A DNA stretch of 64,000 nucleotides from Trichoplax sp. H2 (taxonomy: Eukaryota; Placozoa; Uniplacotomia; Trichoplacea), in assembly GCA_003344405.1 (NCBI GenBank), contig NOWV01000037.1, positions 1-64,000 on the forward strand, read 5' to 3'. Each line of letters opens with the position of its first letter. Positions within the stretch are counted from its first letter, which is position 1. A program made the translations under genes and the position numbers. The notes under the pieces are model-generated. The model saw only the letters and a program-made list of their open reading frames with translations, ran no database searches and was not told the DNA's origin. Positions 12,405-25,697 of this stretch are shown here, in pieces.

Positions 12405-15400
12405 TACTAGATTTGTTTACCAGTGCAACCGCATAAAAATCTGATAGAGGGAAACGTAGCGATTTCCTAGAAAAATAAGAGTCACTAGTATCAGCGATAA
12501 TTGCAATTAAAAGAGATAGAGTACATCTGAAAGAAAAGAACAAAATGATTTAGGCAAATTTATGGTAAAATTAAGTGCGAAATTAAGTATGTACTTTGGT
12601 GTCTCAGGCACGCATTATTTTTTTAATTATCAATCAGTCATTCATTTCAGAGGAAATGTAATGGTTTTAATACATAATTTTATCTTTTTGGAATTATATG
12701 CAGCATACTGCAGACAATAGGGAATTCACTGTTAAATCTTATATCATGTACCATCAAGGATAGATTCACGCATTATTTATAATATCGCAAGAGTTTGTAT
12801 CATACTTTAATGCTATTAGACATTAATAATAGGCGATAATAAAAAACATCTAAATCTACTATACTAATCTTATTCATTCCTTTGGCGAATTAGGTGGTTG
12901 ATTATTGTGAAAATGGAAAGATGTTAATTTTTTATTTTACAAGAATAAACAATAATTTTCTACTCATTAAGATAAATTGATGTCTTCTAGAAATTTATTA
13001 GTTCGAGAACGATGAAATTCAGCAGCATTTATAGCTGCATTTCTATTGGAATTTATAGTAATCTGTCTATATTGTCGGTGTTAAACGTTGGCTTGAGCGC
13101 ATTAGCATTTATATTAAAATAAAGTAAATAAACAGATTAAATTTTCATTGTGATGCTTAAAGTTAATTTCTAACTGACTCGCACTAAGACAATTACGGAT
13201 ATACTGGAACTTTAATACAAATATTCTATCCGTCAATCAATCGTCGATACGCATATTATTTAAGTCCTCAAGTGACACGAAAATAAGCTATAGTTACTAT
13301 GACAGTAGGAATTACTGAATTCAAGCCACCATTTATATCAGCGACTCTTCTGCATTTTATAATGTTTCGATTTCTTGAATTTATTTGATCGACTATATGC
13401 TATTTACAATGCAGTTTTCTATTAGTATCACAGTGGACAATAAAATACACTCGTAAATGGATAGATTATAACTGCTACAATAGTTAATTAAATTTGAGCC
13501 CTAGTTATTGCAACGTGAAGGATAAATAACTTAAATACATGTTTTCATCGTTATTTAGGCTCAATAATTCATATCAAAAGGGCAATATAGACTCTATCTT
13601 TCATTCTTTCCACTACTTGCCAGTTGGATAGATGTACTGAAGAAGTTTAACTGTAGTGATGTTTAAACATTGTAATCGGGTAAAATATGCAATTTTTATG
13701 CAAACACGCATAGAATTGCACACACTTCCATTGTTTATCGATAGGTGATGTTATTGATCATAAGTATGAGAAAATGGTATAGTTTCATTTAGAAAGTGAT
13801 TTAGCGTGATATTTCTAATCTCTAATTGATTTGTCATCAACCATGAGTTATGGAAACAACGAGTTTTAAGACCATACTTATGTTAATAAATCCAGATTGG
13901 AAATAAGCTTTAGCAAAAATGGGGTGCTTACTATTTCTTATAACTTAAAAGTCCACTTCTATATTGTTGCCAAACTATTTTAATAATAAATCTGGATTCG
14001 ATTTAATGAATGATTGATCGCATCAGCTACGTGACCTGAAAACAAATCTCAGAGATAATTTCTAGAAAGTTTTCGCACAAAACTTCTCATATCATAAGTT
14101 TATTATTAAGAAATCTTATAATAAGTAAATGGTATTGAAATATTTTTATTAGGAAATATTGCATAATCATTCCCAGTAATGACGTAGAAATTATTAGGTG
14201 TAGAATGCTTTAAATTAATGTGTCGATTTCTTGCAAGCAGACATAATTATTAATTTGCTAATTTAACCACGTAATAGCTAATATTTTGTAAGTTTATCAC
14301 AAAAGCGAATAGAAAATATAAATAAAACCCATCATTTATTGACATGCTCATATTGAAATAAATCAGCTCAAAATCAGTAAATAAGAATTCATAATACCTC
14401 TTATTCAGTTATAAGTCCTAAAAAATTACTTATCGGCTTTAGCAGGTAAAGTAACTATGTTTCTACAGAGCAGATTTAAGCACTCTGTGACTTAGATTAC
14501 TATGAAAATTGTTACTAACCGCTTAAGATATAGGAGAATTAGTTGAAGCATTTTCGCATGAAGATTTCTTAATGGACTTCAGTAGATAAAGTATTTTTTG
14601 GTTCTATAGATGGAAAGGGTGTGGGAGTTATTGCGATCAATCAACGGCCATTATCAATACTGTCCTAAATATTCTGACAGTCTGCAGACGAAACGGTTAG
14701 ATATTTTAGATTCTAAAAGGATTGGTGATATCATATTGCGTGCGATCTCATCATAAGATTGAATAGAATAATACATTAATTTAGAACGGCAGCAACCACT
14801 TTCAACGAATCGATTTGTGAGGGTACAGTAGACATATAAAATGATATCAAACAATGAAGATTTCTATAAGAATGCCGAACCTATTTAAGCTTATTATCGT
14901 ACTTAATGAATGTTTAGCTTGTTTATTGATTCTCTTTGGGGTACCTGTAGTTAAAATAATATTTAATTGTAATGGAGAATTAAGGTTAGGAAAAAAGCAT
15001 AATTTACTCTCTCTTTAGTGGGCAGCACAAGGACAAATGGCTTATTTTTTTAATAACTTATCATTCATTACTATGTTTATTCATGTAACAGTTAAAATTA
15101 AATTATTTAATGTTTTATTTCATAAAAGATAATAGCTTACCGAAATTTGCCACCTCTAAAACTTTTTTGCTCCGTAAAACTATTAGCGGTGACAACCACA
15201 AAGAATACATTCGTAAATTACTTATCTATAAGTGGTGATAGACATCGTTTTATATCTGAAAACTTATTAATTATTTTCATGTATAATCTCAATAAAGGAA
15301 AAAGTCAACTGTGACTTTTTCGAAATAAAAATGCTCTATAAATTAAATGTTTAACGTGTCAAATAACATGGTATAATATTTGAAGCTTTTGCATATTAAT

Positions 15401-16839
15401 GTTTTGCGATCTTTACTTTTTGTCGCCAGTTTGTCGCGTTCACATAGATTGATTTACAGGTAAGGTTATGGAGTGATAACAAGGAAAAATTGCGATTTGA
15501 AAATTAGGGTAGCAACTTTAAATACAGTCCTTTTCAATTCTTTTCAATTCTCACAATGTCAGATTTCCAGGAATAAACAAAGGTAAAAATAATGCTTCTA
15601 GACTCTGAATAGATATCCTCTCATAAAGTTAATCGTATTATTTATTACTAATCTTCAGTTTCCGATGTGGGATTTAGGCGTTTTGTAACCATTGTTAGAA
15701 AGTATGATCGAGTCATTAATGCTCAGTTAAATTGAGAGAATAATAGGATACACAGTTGGCTGGAAAATATAAAAATTGATTGCTTTCACTTCTACTCTCA
15801 ATGTAAACACGTATGCTACATTAATTGATTCTTAAAATTAAGGGATAAATAGATCAAAATTGCCTCCAAAGTCATTGAAATTAGCAAGATAATGTCAAAG
15901 GAAAGTTTGTATACTTGTGCAGGTTAGGCTACATCAAACATTATAGATTTCTTCCAAGTGATTTTATTAAGAGTATTTAATGTACTGGAATATTATTCTA
16001 AATCCGACGAAAAACTTGTACTTTATTTATTTGATCGCTACTATTTTATGTTGAAGAATTATTCCAATAATAATATTTTACATTCCATCAAGTTTAGAGG
16101 TAGCATGTTACTGGCTCACTAGATTAAATGAAAATTATCATTTCTATACAATAAATCGCTTATTGCGATATATTACAAATGGTACTTTAACGTATGCATA
16201 AAATCTGAACTAGAAACGTTAGTAGAGTATAGTATATCTTTGGAATATAGGCATATTTTAGTTGAAATTTGGATTCAGTCAACGATATATAATAGTTTGT
16301 TAAACGATCATCTTTAAATCAATATTGTATCCAAGCGGAAGAATGAACTACTTTTGTATGGACAACTTATCACTTTTTGATATAATAAAGGCGATTTTGG
16401 TGCCACTATTGCATACGCTAGTTCAATAGGTACTTAAAACTACTTGTAGTTACTCATTTCACTTACCACGCAATTAGAAATTGAATGTCTTAATGTGTAT
16501 TCAAGATTGCAGTTATTATTGTTTATATCGATAAGCTGCTTACGCGGTTTAGCTTCTAAGAATACGAGTAAGTGCCGCAACCTTAGACAATACTCTTTCC
16601 AGGATTATGGCTAATTTTTTAAATCAGAGATGAGTTATTTATACCCATTAAAAGAGATCTTCATATAGCATTATACTGTATATTTACTCTTGAGTAACCT
16701 ATTCTTAATGATTACCAGGAATTTGATAGATCGGGTATATCTTACGGTTATTTCAAATTTGGACTTAATACGATAATAATACTGATACTAGTGAACAGAC
16801 ATAGCGATATGCTGTAGTTTTTCAGTTTAGAATTAGTTG
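12405..16839. other. Gene-free stretch
   Basis: No family exon is supported. A possible small first-exon-like ATG at about 13015 (MKFSSIYSC.., phase 1 before gtaatc) has no exon 2 nearby. The 66-codon minus ORF at 14654-14854 contains a CC pair and a helix-like run but has no partner exons. No LTR or tandem repeat was recognised. Confidence 0.4.
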
Positions 16840-18825
16840 ATGGTTTTTAGAATCCTGTTTATCTTGAGTATATCGTCGATATCAAATAACTTGAAAAGCA
16901 AGTTCAAGTCTTCTTAATTAATTAATGTAACGATACTGCTCTGATCTGGGATATTCATAATTTATCATTCGTAATAGCATATATATTAATGGTTTTCATC
17001 GGAAACTGCCACGCATTAACCATAGCTCCAATCGTGGATGAATGCGGTGGGGATAAGCACAAGTATTTGAAGGATTTAAAATATCATTTATCCAAGACGG
17101 TGCCAGAATATAACGATACTTTCAAACTGCTGCTGTGGTGCAAAGAAAAGAAATTAATGACAGTCTATAATATGATCTTTGACTTTTCCCTCTTTAAACT
17201 AAAAGAAGAAATGGTAAATTAAAAATACCTTTAAATTAACTCTAGTCTTAACATACTAATGTTAACATACCTAAATCTTAGAATATACCTGCAGACGTAA
17301 AAGATGCTAACATCAATATCCTAAGCCACCATGTTAATATTTTAATCCATAATATTGGATTATTAATCATCAATAACGGCGTTTTGGCGCAACTGATGGC
17401 AAATGAAATCGTAAATTGTCAGTCATTTGATGCGGATAGCTTGCGACAATTTGGGAGAATGCACCGCTATTATACTAATTTATTCCTAGAGCTACTTCAT
17501 TTTGTGAGTACTCACCGTGACTGATGATTGAGTAAATTGTAGTAACTTAATAGTATTACAGAGGCAACTTCTTTTAGTAACGAAATGATGGCCTTACTGG
17601 ACGTTGATCTAAATAATTCTAAACAATCAATAATTCATTTGCTATTTATACTACCTTGTATACAACTAATTATTTCACTTAATATTTAACCTTCCAAAAA
17701 TATTACATATATGCTACTATATACTGAATAGGTTAGGCCTCGAGAATGCCTGAAAAAGATTTCCAAACATATGATCGTCGATCTTGAGGTAAAAATTGAA
17801 TAAAGATTACGAGAAACAAGCAAAGTATCTAATTTTATTAAAGATACCTTAAGAAATGATGTAAGAAAGCGGTAAACCAGTAAATAAAATTTTCATTAAC
17901 AGTTAATGAATCAGTTACCGATAGTGTGTTTTCTGGCCGTTTCCTTGAATGGAAGACTTACTAGTTGATAATATTAAGCTAAAAGCTATGAAATCATATT
18001 TTGAGTTGTACTGTATAATGATCCATCCTTATAGCTCTCTTCCAGCTTCTTCATCAACATTATTACTAAATAATTAATAAATAATTTACAAAGTAGATTA
18101 TGTTAATAGGTACAAACGTTCATTCAGGTATTACTAATATCGTACTTTTTCAGTTCTATGCTTACTTTCAAGCCTTTAGATACTTAAATCTAGCAGAACA
18201 TTTAATTTAAGTACATTTTTAATTCCAATAACCGCAATGAACATCGTGTAAAAATTATTGTAATGTACTCAAATTTTGAATACAATACTATGATCTAGTT
18301 GGCGTTTTTAAATCTACAATTACATTTGCTTCAGCACCATAATATATTCTTAAAGAACAATTGATTATACGAGTAATAGATGTTCATAGTATTAAAGATA
18401 ATATTTTTAGCTGCTTGGTACAGTATTTTCTCAATTGTAAATAATAGTAGGTAAAAAAATGTTACAGTCTGTAACTAATAGAAGTGACCATGACACCATC
18501 TGTATAATATATTCTATACATCCAATGACATCTATCATATAAAATGATATTCTATAAATTGGCATTGTAAATAATATTATTACGTGCATTATTCACTATA
18601 TGGATGGTTATTTTTACGATCTTATTTGCTATTGCAGTATAAGTAGTAAGCCTGAATTTTTTATAATGAATCGATCCATTTTGATAGGTTAAAAACAATC
18701 GACTAAATATCCACCAACATTCATCGAATTTAAACATTGAAATGGTTGAGAGTATATTACATGGTATTGCAAAGTGGATTAAGGCACTTACTGCATTGGC
18801 AGAAAAAGCATCGGAGGAATCTTAG
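16840..18825 (+). CDS. Secreted helical protein family, gene 2 (complete, 5 exons)
   Basis: Proposed exons: 16840-16867, 16978-17213, 17282-17503, 17732-17788, 18688-18825; 681 nt spliced, 226 residues. Exon 1 (MVFRILFIL plus one base, gtatat) and the start of exon 2 (YILMVFIGNCHA) form a classic signal peptide across a phase-1 intron. Then comes DECGGDKHKYLKDLKYHLSK, a strong amphipathic helix, ending KLKEEM before gtaaat. Exon 3 starts NIPADV, has HNIG (here without a sequon) and ends ELLHF before gtgagt. Exon 4 (57 nt) reads VRPREC.. and ends VDLE before gtaaaa. Exon 5 begins VKNNRLNIH and ends with an amphipathic helix (HGIAKWIKALTALAEKASEES) before TAG. Exons 2-3 are separated by only 68 bp. 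An alternative short terminal exon at 18154-18210 (ends LAEHLI, stop) is also in phase. I prefer 18688 because its helix resembles the last exon of gene 3. Confidence 0.78.
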
Positions 18826-19785
18826 TCATCAAGCTTATTCATAACTGCATAATCTGATTAAGGTTCTATTCCAGTGTTGGATACCATAGCAAGATGGTTT
18901 TATTGATATCAATACTAGTTAGATTTATTTTACGTACTTTCATGATAGTTTCTAAACTTATCAAACATTTTAGGATTACGGACTATGAATTAAAATTTTA
19001 AATGACTGTAATTTTAGTCTTTTAAAGTTTTCTGTTAATCATAGAGTGAGATATTGTATAATGTTGAAGTCTTGCTAGGAACATACTACGCGAATCAGAT
19101 CTCGATTTTTGCTTGCAAATTTTGTAACGGTAATTGTTTATGGTAAATAAAATTAAACGCAGATAAATACAAATCATTTAATATAGTCCACTAGCACTAG
19201 CGGCAATACTTATCACAGTCAGTTGCATGGTGAGACTTTATGTTTCCAAGGAATAAATTTTACTTAGGTTCAAAGTATAACCATTATTACTTAACCTGAA
19301 ATTCCACAATAATACTAAAGTCTATTTAGATACGTATTTGCTAGACAGCGTTATGAAATTATAATACATATCTAGCGAATGGAATGGAATGTATACGTTA
19401 CTATAGTATAAATTAACATATGCTGCAATAAAACTACTGTACAATTGGTAAATCTAGCGAGAACTATGGTTGCTGTAACTTGCAATTGGTAGGAGATGGT
19501 AGTTTTTGAGACATGCATTACATAGTATTACTAAGGAAATCAAGTCTAGTTGTAGTGTTGCAGCTAATCTGTTCTATTAATATTTGATCGCCAAGCAAAT
19601 ATTGATCAGTTTATTCATAGATTGGAATCATGCAGCTATCACAAGATAAGGTTAACCACTTCCGGCTATCTTTTATCACGCGATTACTATTCGTTGTTAC
19701 TTCCAGAATTATTTTCTTCAACATTGATATAATATTCGATAGCTTCCATACGTGCTAGAAAAATTAAAAATAATTGCATAAGCAG
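18826..19785. other. No gene supported
   Basis: AT-rich spacer after gene 2, presumably including its 3' UTR. No family exon 2 preceding the exon at 19786 could be found here. Confidence 0.4.
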
Positions 19786-19995
19786 CGTTGGACGTATGAA
19801 TACATTTTACTATGCATTACACTAAATTATAGTATTGTAAACAATGCTCTAATATATCGTGTCAACGTATGCTGCTCCATCCGTTGGCTAAATGATAGCT
19901 TTGTAGCGCAGTCCGATGAAGCCAGCATATTGCACGATATAGACTTGAGTAAAGTTGAACTTAATTTTAATTCGGTTTTAACTATTTCGCGACGA
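19786..19995 (+). CDS. Possible family exon 3, partial gene
   Basis: A 70-codon phase 0/0 segment starts after gcataagcag and ends ..TISRR before gtgtaag. Its length equals exon 3 of gene 4 (70 codons), and YEYILLCITLNYSI can be laid against YEEFLRNITYNV of that exon, although the identity is low and the sequon is lost. A near-identical copy lies at 20450-20649 across the N gap, with one synonymous change (TAT/TAC) and two amino-acid changes (E/K, T/P). Without the small insertion at 20000, the frame of the second copy continues through TELNPCS to a stop. A possible last exon (..YELFYRSR, stop) ends at 21209. No exon 2 or 57-nt exon was located. It may instead be an unrelated small protein. 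Confidence 0.3.
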
Positions 19996-20429
19996 GTGTA
20001 AGATAGAGAAGGTCTTCTCTATCTAGTGTATCGTCAAACAGAATTGAATCCGTGTTCATAAACTGGTCGTCATTGACTATCAACCTCATCATTCTCTCAT
20101 GTATTAAATTGTATTCGGATTATGATATTTTAAGTAGCTAAGCAATGCGAATGTTGTAAATATCAGAGATAGGTGGGTCAGTGTTATTGATATAGGCCGG
20201 TATTGGTAAATATAGCATGTAAAGAGTTTTAATTATATATATATATATACTAATATGAATTCGGAAACTCCAACCCTTGTCGTAATGTATAGTCTCAGTT
20301 AGTCAGATATCCTGAACTAGGGTTATATTCAATACTTTACCTTACTAATTTATTTGTTAAGAAATTACGGTACCTGTATAGCCTCCGCAATTATTTCAAT
20401 AAATACGAGTCAGTAAGTAATTTAAATTA
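19796..20429. repeat. Direct duplication flanking gap 1, left copy
   Basis: Matches 20450-20975 almost base for base. The left copy has two extra pieces: 30 bp around 20000-20029 (a palindrome with its target duplication) and 76 bp at about 20205-20280 (including an AT dinucleotide run). Such a duplication ending exactly at a 20-N gap is best explained as two alleles placed side by side by the assembler. Confidence 0.8.
20000..20024. repeat. 25-bp palindromic insertion with AGTGT target duplication
   Basis: One base plus an 11-2-11 perfect inverted repeat (AGATAGAGAAG, GT, CTTCTCTATCT) flanked by AGTGT at 19995-19999 and 20025-20029. It is absent from the allelic copy at 20450-20975, where AGTGT occurs once. 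The 5-bp duplication is the size produced by the LTR elements of this window. The insertion lies at the putative splice donor and adds an in-frame TAA. Confidence 0.6.
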
Positions 20430-20449
20430 NNNNNNNNNNNNNNNNNNNN
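20430..20449. other. Assembly gap (20 N)
   Basis: A run of 20 N. The left and right flanks are copies of each other, so the real distance may be zero, with one flank redundant. Confidence 0.95.
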
Positions 20450-20975
20450 ATGAATACATTTTACTATGCATTACACTAAATTACAGTATTGTAAACAATG
20501 CTCTAATATATCGTGTCAACGTATGCTGCTCCATCCGTTGGCTAAATGATAGCTTTGTAGCGCAGTCCGATGAAGCCAGCATATTGCACGATATAGACTT
20601 GAGTAAAGTTAAACTTAATTTTAATTCGGTTTTACCTATTTCGCGACGAGTGTATCGTCAAACAGAATTGAATCCGTGTTCATAAATTGGTCGTCATTGA
20701 CTATCAACCTCATCATTCTCATGTATTAAATTGTATTCGGATTATGATATTTTACGTAGCTAAGCAATGCGAATGTTGTAAATATCAGAGATAGGTGGGT
20801 CAGTGTTACTGATATAGGCCGGTATTCGTAATGTATAGTCTCAGTTAGTCAGATATCCTGAACTAGGGTTATATTCAATACTTTACCTTACTATTTTATT
20901 TGTTAAGAAATTACGGTACCTGTATAGTCTTCGCAATTATTTCAATAAATACGAGTCAGTAAGTAATTTAAATTA
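20450..20975. repeat. Direct duplication flanking gap 1, right copy
   Basis: Allelic-looking copy of 19796-20429 lacking both insertions. After 20975 the sequence becomes unique, consistent with this being the copy contiguous with the downstream locus. Confidence 0.8.
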
Positions 20976-22169
20976 ATTCGAATTCTTCTTAATACTATTA
21001 CAATTTGAGTTGATCATCTGTTTATGCTACCAAAAATAATAGTAACAGCTTTAAAGGTCACACGGATAAACGAATTTAATAGTGACCCTTTTATTTCCGA
21101 TCATACACTTTACTCTCTTCTCAAGCTGTTGGCATTTTCTACCTGCCTGTATTTAAAAAAAAGATATGCTGACAATAATTGGTATGAGTTATTCTACAGA
21201 TCTCGATAACATCTTATTGGTGTTCATTGAATATTTTACTTTAATTTAGTGATACTTAAGATGTATCATGATTACATTTTCAGTAGCGTTCTTATGAGGT
21301 AATCTAGTGGCCAAACATAATATTTTCCTAATTTTTTAGTCGTTTACGATATATACTCTAAGCCTTTTCATCAGTATAATCTATCAAGTGGCAAATTTTT
21401 TAAATTTCTGAGTAGCTCTAATTATACGATTGAAAGGTACTATAAATTATAGCAATTGATGGAATATCTTATAAGTTAATAGTAAAATTTTTATAATGGA
21501 AAGAGTGTTTTTCACTCTTAATAACAGTCGTGTTGGCATTCATGTATTGGCTCTCATGTGCTGTCTTTCGTTTAACTGTTATTATTGCTATTGTAGAAAT
21601 ACTAGTTTCCTTAGGCCCTTAATTTCTTTAACTTCATTCCTTGATCATATCAATAGCAAATTTGGAATATATAGTCAGTATCTGAGCCTATACATGATAG
21701 ACTACTATGACCAAGTATTGTAGATAAGTTTCGATAGGGGGACTTATATATATATATAATATAATGTATATGTATTGCTACCAGAAATAGTAACGAAGCA
21801 ATTTACTATTTGATGTCTATGGCCATTGATATTCTGTCAGGATATCTTTATACACAGGGGCTTACAGTTTGTAAGAACACTATGCTATACATGGCTAACA
21901 ATTAAACTGAGATGTAATATGCTAGGCACGGCTAATAATATACTTATTAATCTAAGAGGTGATCAAAAACAGCCGTATGCTCCCGCATGGTAACGTTATT
22001 GCAAACACTTTTTAACCATTCTGTAACATAATCCATATTGATATACGAGGCTCATAATTATTAGCCATATTTAGCAAAGTGTTCTTACGCACTTGAACAG
22101 TACCATTCTTACTAATTTACATATCAATATTAATTTAAGTTACAGTGAAACATCATAGTTTTAAATTGT
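20976..22169. other. Mostly non-coding, two short ORFs of unclear status
   Basis: The ORF at 21024-21209 could contain a terminal exon from about 21043 (phase 0 after tttaaag, ends YELFYRSR). The 75-codon ORF at 21496-21723 starts with ATG and has a cysteine-rich hydrophobic stretch (ALMCCLSFNCYYCYC), but it lacks a convincing acceptor. A TA-rich microsatellite lies near 21746-21760. Confidence 0.3.
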
Positions 22170-22746
22170 TGTAAAGTAACTTAGCGTTGTGATTGTAGAC
22201 TATTAGCCATGTTTAGTATGATGTACGGTAGTGTCTTTTCTATATTTATCTTATAATATCTTTAGTAGCCTATAATTATAGACCGTAAGCATAGACTCTA
22301 TGCTAGAGTACATGTGACTATATAAATATATATCGTGCAGTAAGGTGTTGAGCTAATAATAAGGTTAGAGGTAGAATAACAATTGTAAACCATATATTAG
22401 GATATGCTTAGTACATTTTACTTTGAGTGGTAGAGATAATTTCTACGAAAATACGATAATCATATCCATATTAGATTAATGATGGTGGTTCGCTGTAAAA
22501 TAATGTAACCAATAATAAGCTGAATACGTGTAAATATGATAGAATCCTACTATGCTAATTGTAGCGGCGAAGGCTACGGAGAGTATAAAAGTAGGAAACA
22601 TTAGATTATCTGATTGTTCTTTCTAGAAGTCTTTCAGTAGTTGTATTCGGCTAGAGTAGAGCTGTGTGTAGCTAGTCTTTGTATTAGATCTAATAAGGTT
22701 CTAATTTTCTACAACTTAAAAATTTTCGTGATCAGATACTATCACA
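22170..22746 (+). mobile_element. Solo LTR, family A, copy 1
   Basis: Starts TGTAAAGTAAC and ends TATCACA. It has a TATA box at 22584-22590 and a polyadenylation-like AATAAG downstream. It is about 95% similar to 29183-29752 and recognisable against 33140-33689, 49561-50111 and 34840-35378. Flanks ATTGT/CTTGT are a 5-bp duplication with one mismatch. No retroelement ORF adjoins it. Confidence 0.75.
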
Positions 22747-24906
22747 CTTGTTTTCCTCATTGTTAATGAATCTCTGTAGCTATTTAAAAATATGATCATG
22801 ATACAAGAATGATCACCGAAATCAGTAAAAATAATGTCGCTGGAATCATATCTCTATAACGGCATCTATTCCTTCGAAATGTCACCCGTAAACTGCGATC
22901 AGAGTGCCATGATTATTACTTAGTAAATTATTTAAGTGCAAAAAGGTGTTAAAAAAAACTACATGAATAGAAGATAATATTATTATCGTTAAGATTAGAA
23001 CAGGAAGGCCAAAATAAAGAAAGTGAACATTTTATGAATAAATGCTACATGATTAAGTTTCCATTTGCTGTTAATTTAGCTATAATTAATTTTTCATGGC
23101 TACCTTTGAAGAGCTTATGGCGTCAAAATAATAATTGGAACAGGAAATAGTAATAAAGAAAGATACAAATATTTATCTCTATTGTTGTGATATATAGTAA
23201 CATATATATTCCGCAGCATGCGCTAACTTCTTAAATTTCAACAGATGTTATAGTTTTATGTCACAAGCATCTGACTAGACTGTTACCATTACAAAGATAT
23301 ACACAAATGATAGAAATGGTTATTTAATCCATTTTAATCCATTTTGTAACTTTTTGGATACTTTAATATTGTCCAAATCCTAAATTGGCTTAATAATACG
23401 TGAAATTTCTACAAACTGGTTCGTATACAATACTGTTAAATATCACTCTAATGCAATTTAAACACTTAGCTTTCGTTGCTTGCAGTTTGTCGGAATTTTA
23501 GAATGATTCACGGTTTCAGTTATCGGTAGCTAATTTTTCCTAAAAGGTTACTGTAAGTATGCAATTCTAATTAGCTGTTCTATTTCTAGACAAGTTACGG
23601 AGTCTAGATGAAAAGTTGTGCCGAAACCGGAAGTAGGAAAGTAGAATAACCGTCGACAAATTCTTTTTGTTATAATTGCCTAGGATTATAATTCTTATTA
23701 TATTTTATTAATGTATCTTACGTGAAGTATTACCTGTCTTATAATAAACTGCCCTTGCAATGCTAATTTTGCATTGTTATTTAAATTTTCAGATTACTTG
23801 TAAGTCCACCTTGCTGCTTATATATATATTATTACATGCAGATCTTGATAGATTTAAGACATCAAAAACATTGCAATATTTGTCATCTAGACATTGAAAA
23901 TTACACTAGCACCGTATATTGATGCTAAATTACGATAACATCAATTTCGCAAAAAAATGCAGCAACGATTCTCTCTGATTTCAGGTTAGTTAATTATAAA
24001 CTGCTATATTTATGTCAACTACGAGATTTTGTTAGCATACCATAACGCAACAAACCTGAAGAGCCTTTTATGAACAACTGATGAAATTAAAATCCAATAC
24101 TTCTAACCCTAAACGCACTATTGTTCAATCTACAAAATTTCGCGATTCTAGTATTACATTCATTTTAAATTATCAAATTCGTACCAATCAAAATGGCTCT
24201 TAAGTAAGGTTGGTAAATATCGTACATCAATATTTACTAACCTTGAACAAAGTTACAGGAAGCTATCATCTCCATTTCTAAATCTAGTCAAGTTTACGCC
24301 CCTCAACTCCCTGCCTAGAATCTGATAATTCAAGTTGCAACAGTCGCATTCATCGGTTACCACGAATTGACTGTGCCATTCCTAGGCGGTATTTTTTATA
24401 TTCATAAGAAACTGATCCACTATCAATACGTTACTGTTAAGGAATTCAAGCACAATTTGAAGTTACTCCGAAGGTGAAATTAATCATTCAAACAGTTTTA
24501 ATCAAATCTCGCATTTATTGTCGACCTAGTTACGTGAAATAGAATTTTTTTCTGCGTGTATTGAAATGCTACGTCGCAAGGTCCAAATTATTGTGAAGGA
24601 TATATACAGTAGTAGCATATTTTACATGATTATTAAGACCATGCGATGTACGATAGCTTTTTGAACAAGGTAGAAAGGAATATTAACACTTTCTATACTA
24701 ATTTTTAAACTAGAAATACTATGAAAGACTGCCGTTTTAGTCCCTGATTACAACTACTGCTATAGATAATTGTGCTTTCTTGATTAAAAGACGTAATTGG
24801 GCTTTACATAGTTAGTTCGTATATCGCACTTCTTAGCACTACACAAGCAATCCCTTATTCACTTTCGCTGCCGCGTTTTATAACATCTGCAGTTTATATA
24901 CAACGC
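22747..24906. other. No gene supported
   Basis: Spacer between LTR-A copy 1 and LTR-D copy 1. A first exon for gene 3 was sought here; small ATG plus phase-1 donor candidates exist (for example at about 24014, MSTTRF before gttagc) but none is convincing. Confidence 0.4.
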
Positions 24907-25323
24907 TGTAAGACAGTGTAATAATGTATTCTAAGTTGATGATATATTTAGTAATGTCTACTGTAGGTATTGTGTACAACATGTAATAGATATTCTCGTT
25001 AGAGGCTTAAATATTAAATATAGCTAGCTTAGTAACTATAATCTTTTTGAAGAAGAGCGCTACAGTGCTCACACTAGAGCTTCACATGAAAGGTGTAAAC
25101 TATCCTGTATTTGAGATGCTAATACTGAAATGTGTAGTAAGTAAGGTGCTAAGACTGTAAAAGCGAAAAAGTATATAAGCAAGTAGTTTAGTATAGTAAG
25201 ATAGTTCTTTCTCGTTAGAGGTCCTCAGCTAATCGATTACGTTGTATCTTCGTGAAGGAGATTTTGTTCAATAAATCTTAATTTTTCTAAAGTTTTGAAG
25301 ATTCTTGATCTATTAACTTCACA
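24907..25323 (+). mobile_element. Solo LTR, family D, copy 1
   Basis: Starts TGTAAGACAG and ends AACTTCACA, with TATATAAG near 25172 and AATAAA at 25270-25275. Flanks AACGC/AACGT are a 5-bp duplication with one mismatch. The inverted homologue is 60322-61198. It lies just upstream of exon 2 of gene 3. Its U3 part contains ATG ATA TAT TTA.. ending in phase 1 before gtattg, which would make a good signal-peptide start for that gene. Confidence 0.75.
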
Positions 25324-25697
25324 AACGTGTACCTGTGAAATTTAGTGATTTGACTGATTTGCCTATAAGTTTTCATAATTTATGTCACAGGGCACATTTG
25401 TCACAAATATTTTCAATTATAGTAAAAGATATTCATTGTGATATATTTATTAAGAAGATGTTGTTATTCATAAAATGCTCTAAGTTAAAATAGGATCGAG
25501 AAAACAGCCCTCGCTAGCTGCGTGAGACTAAATTACTGCATTATAATATTTTGTCAACCATAATTTACTCTTATAAGCTGCAGTGCACAAGTTATAATAT
25601 TGATATCCTCATAGATAACGTAAAAATAGCTATATTTTTATGCATATTTATAATATAATTCAATTTATTTACCCGTGAAATCCAGTTTTTTTTCTAG

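Noticed and set aside
14654-14854. 66-codon minus ORF with a CC pair and helix-like run
   Set aside because: Its acceptor phase does not fit exon 2 and it has no partner exons.
21496-21723. 75-codon ORF starting MERVFFT with a cysteine-rich hydrophobic stretch
   Set aside because: Could be a leader exon, but there is no in-phase acceptor, no relative in the window and no following exon.
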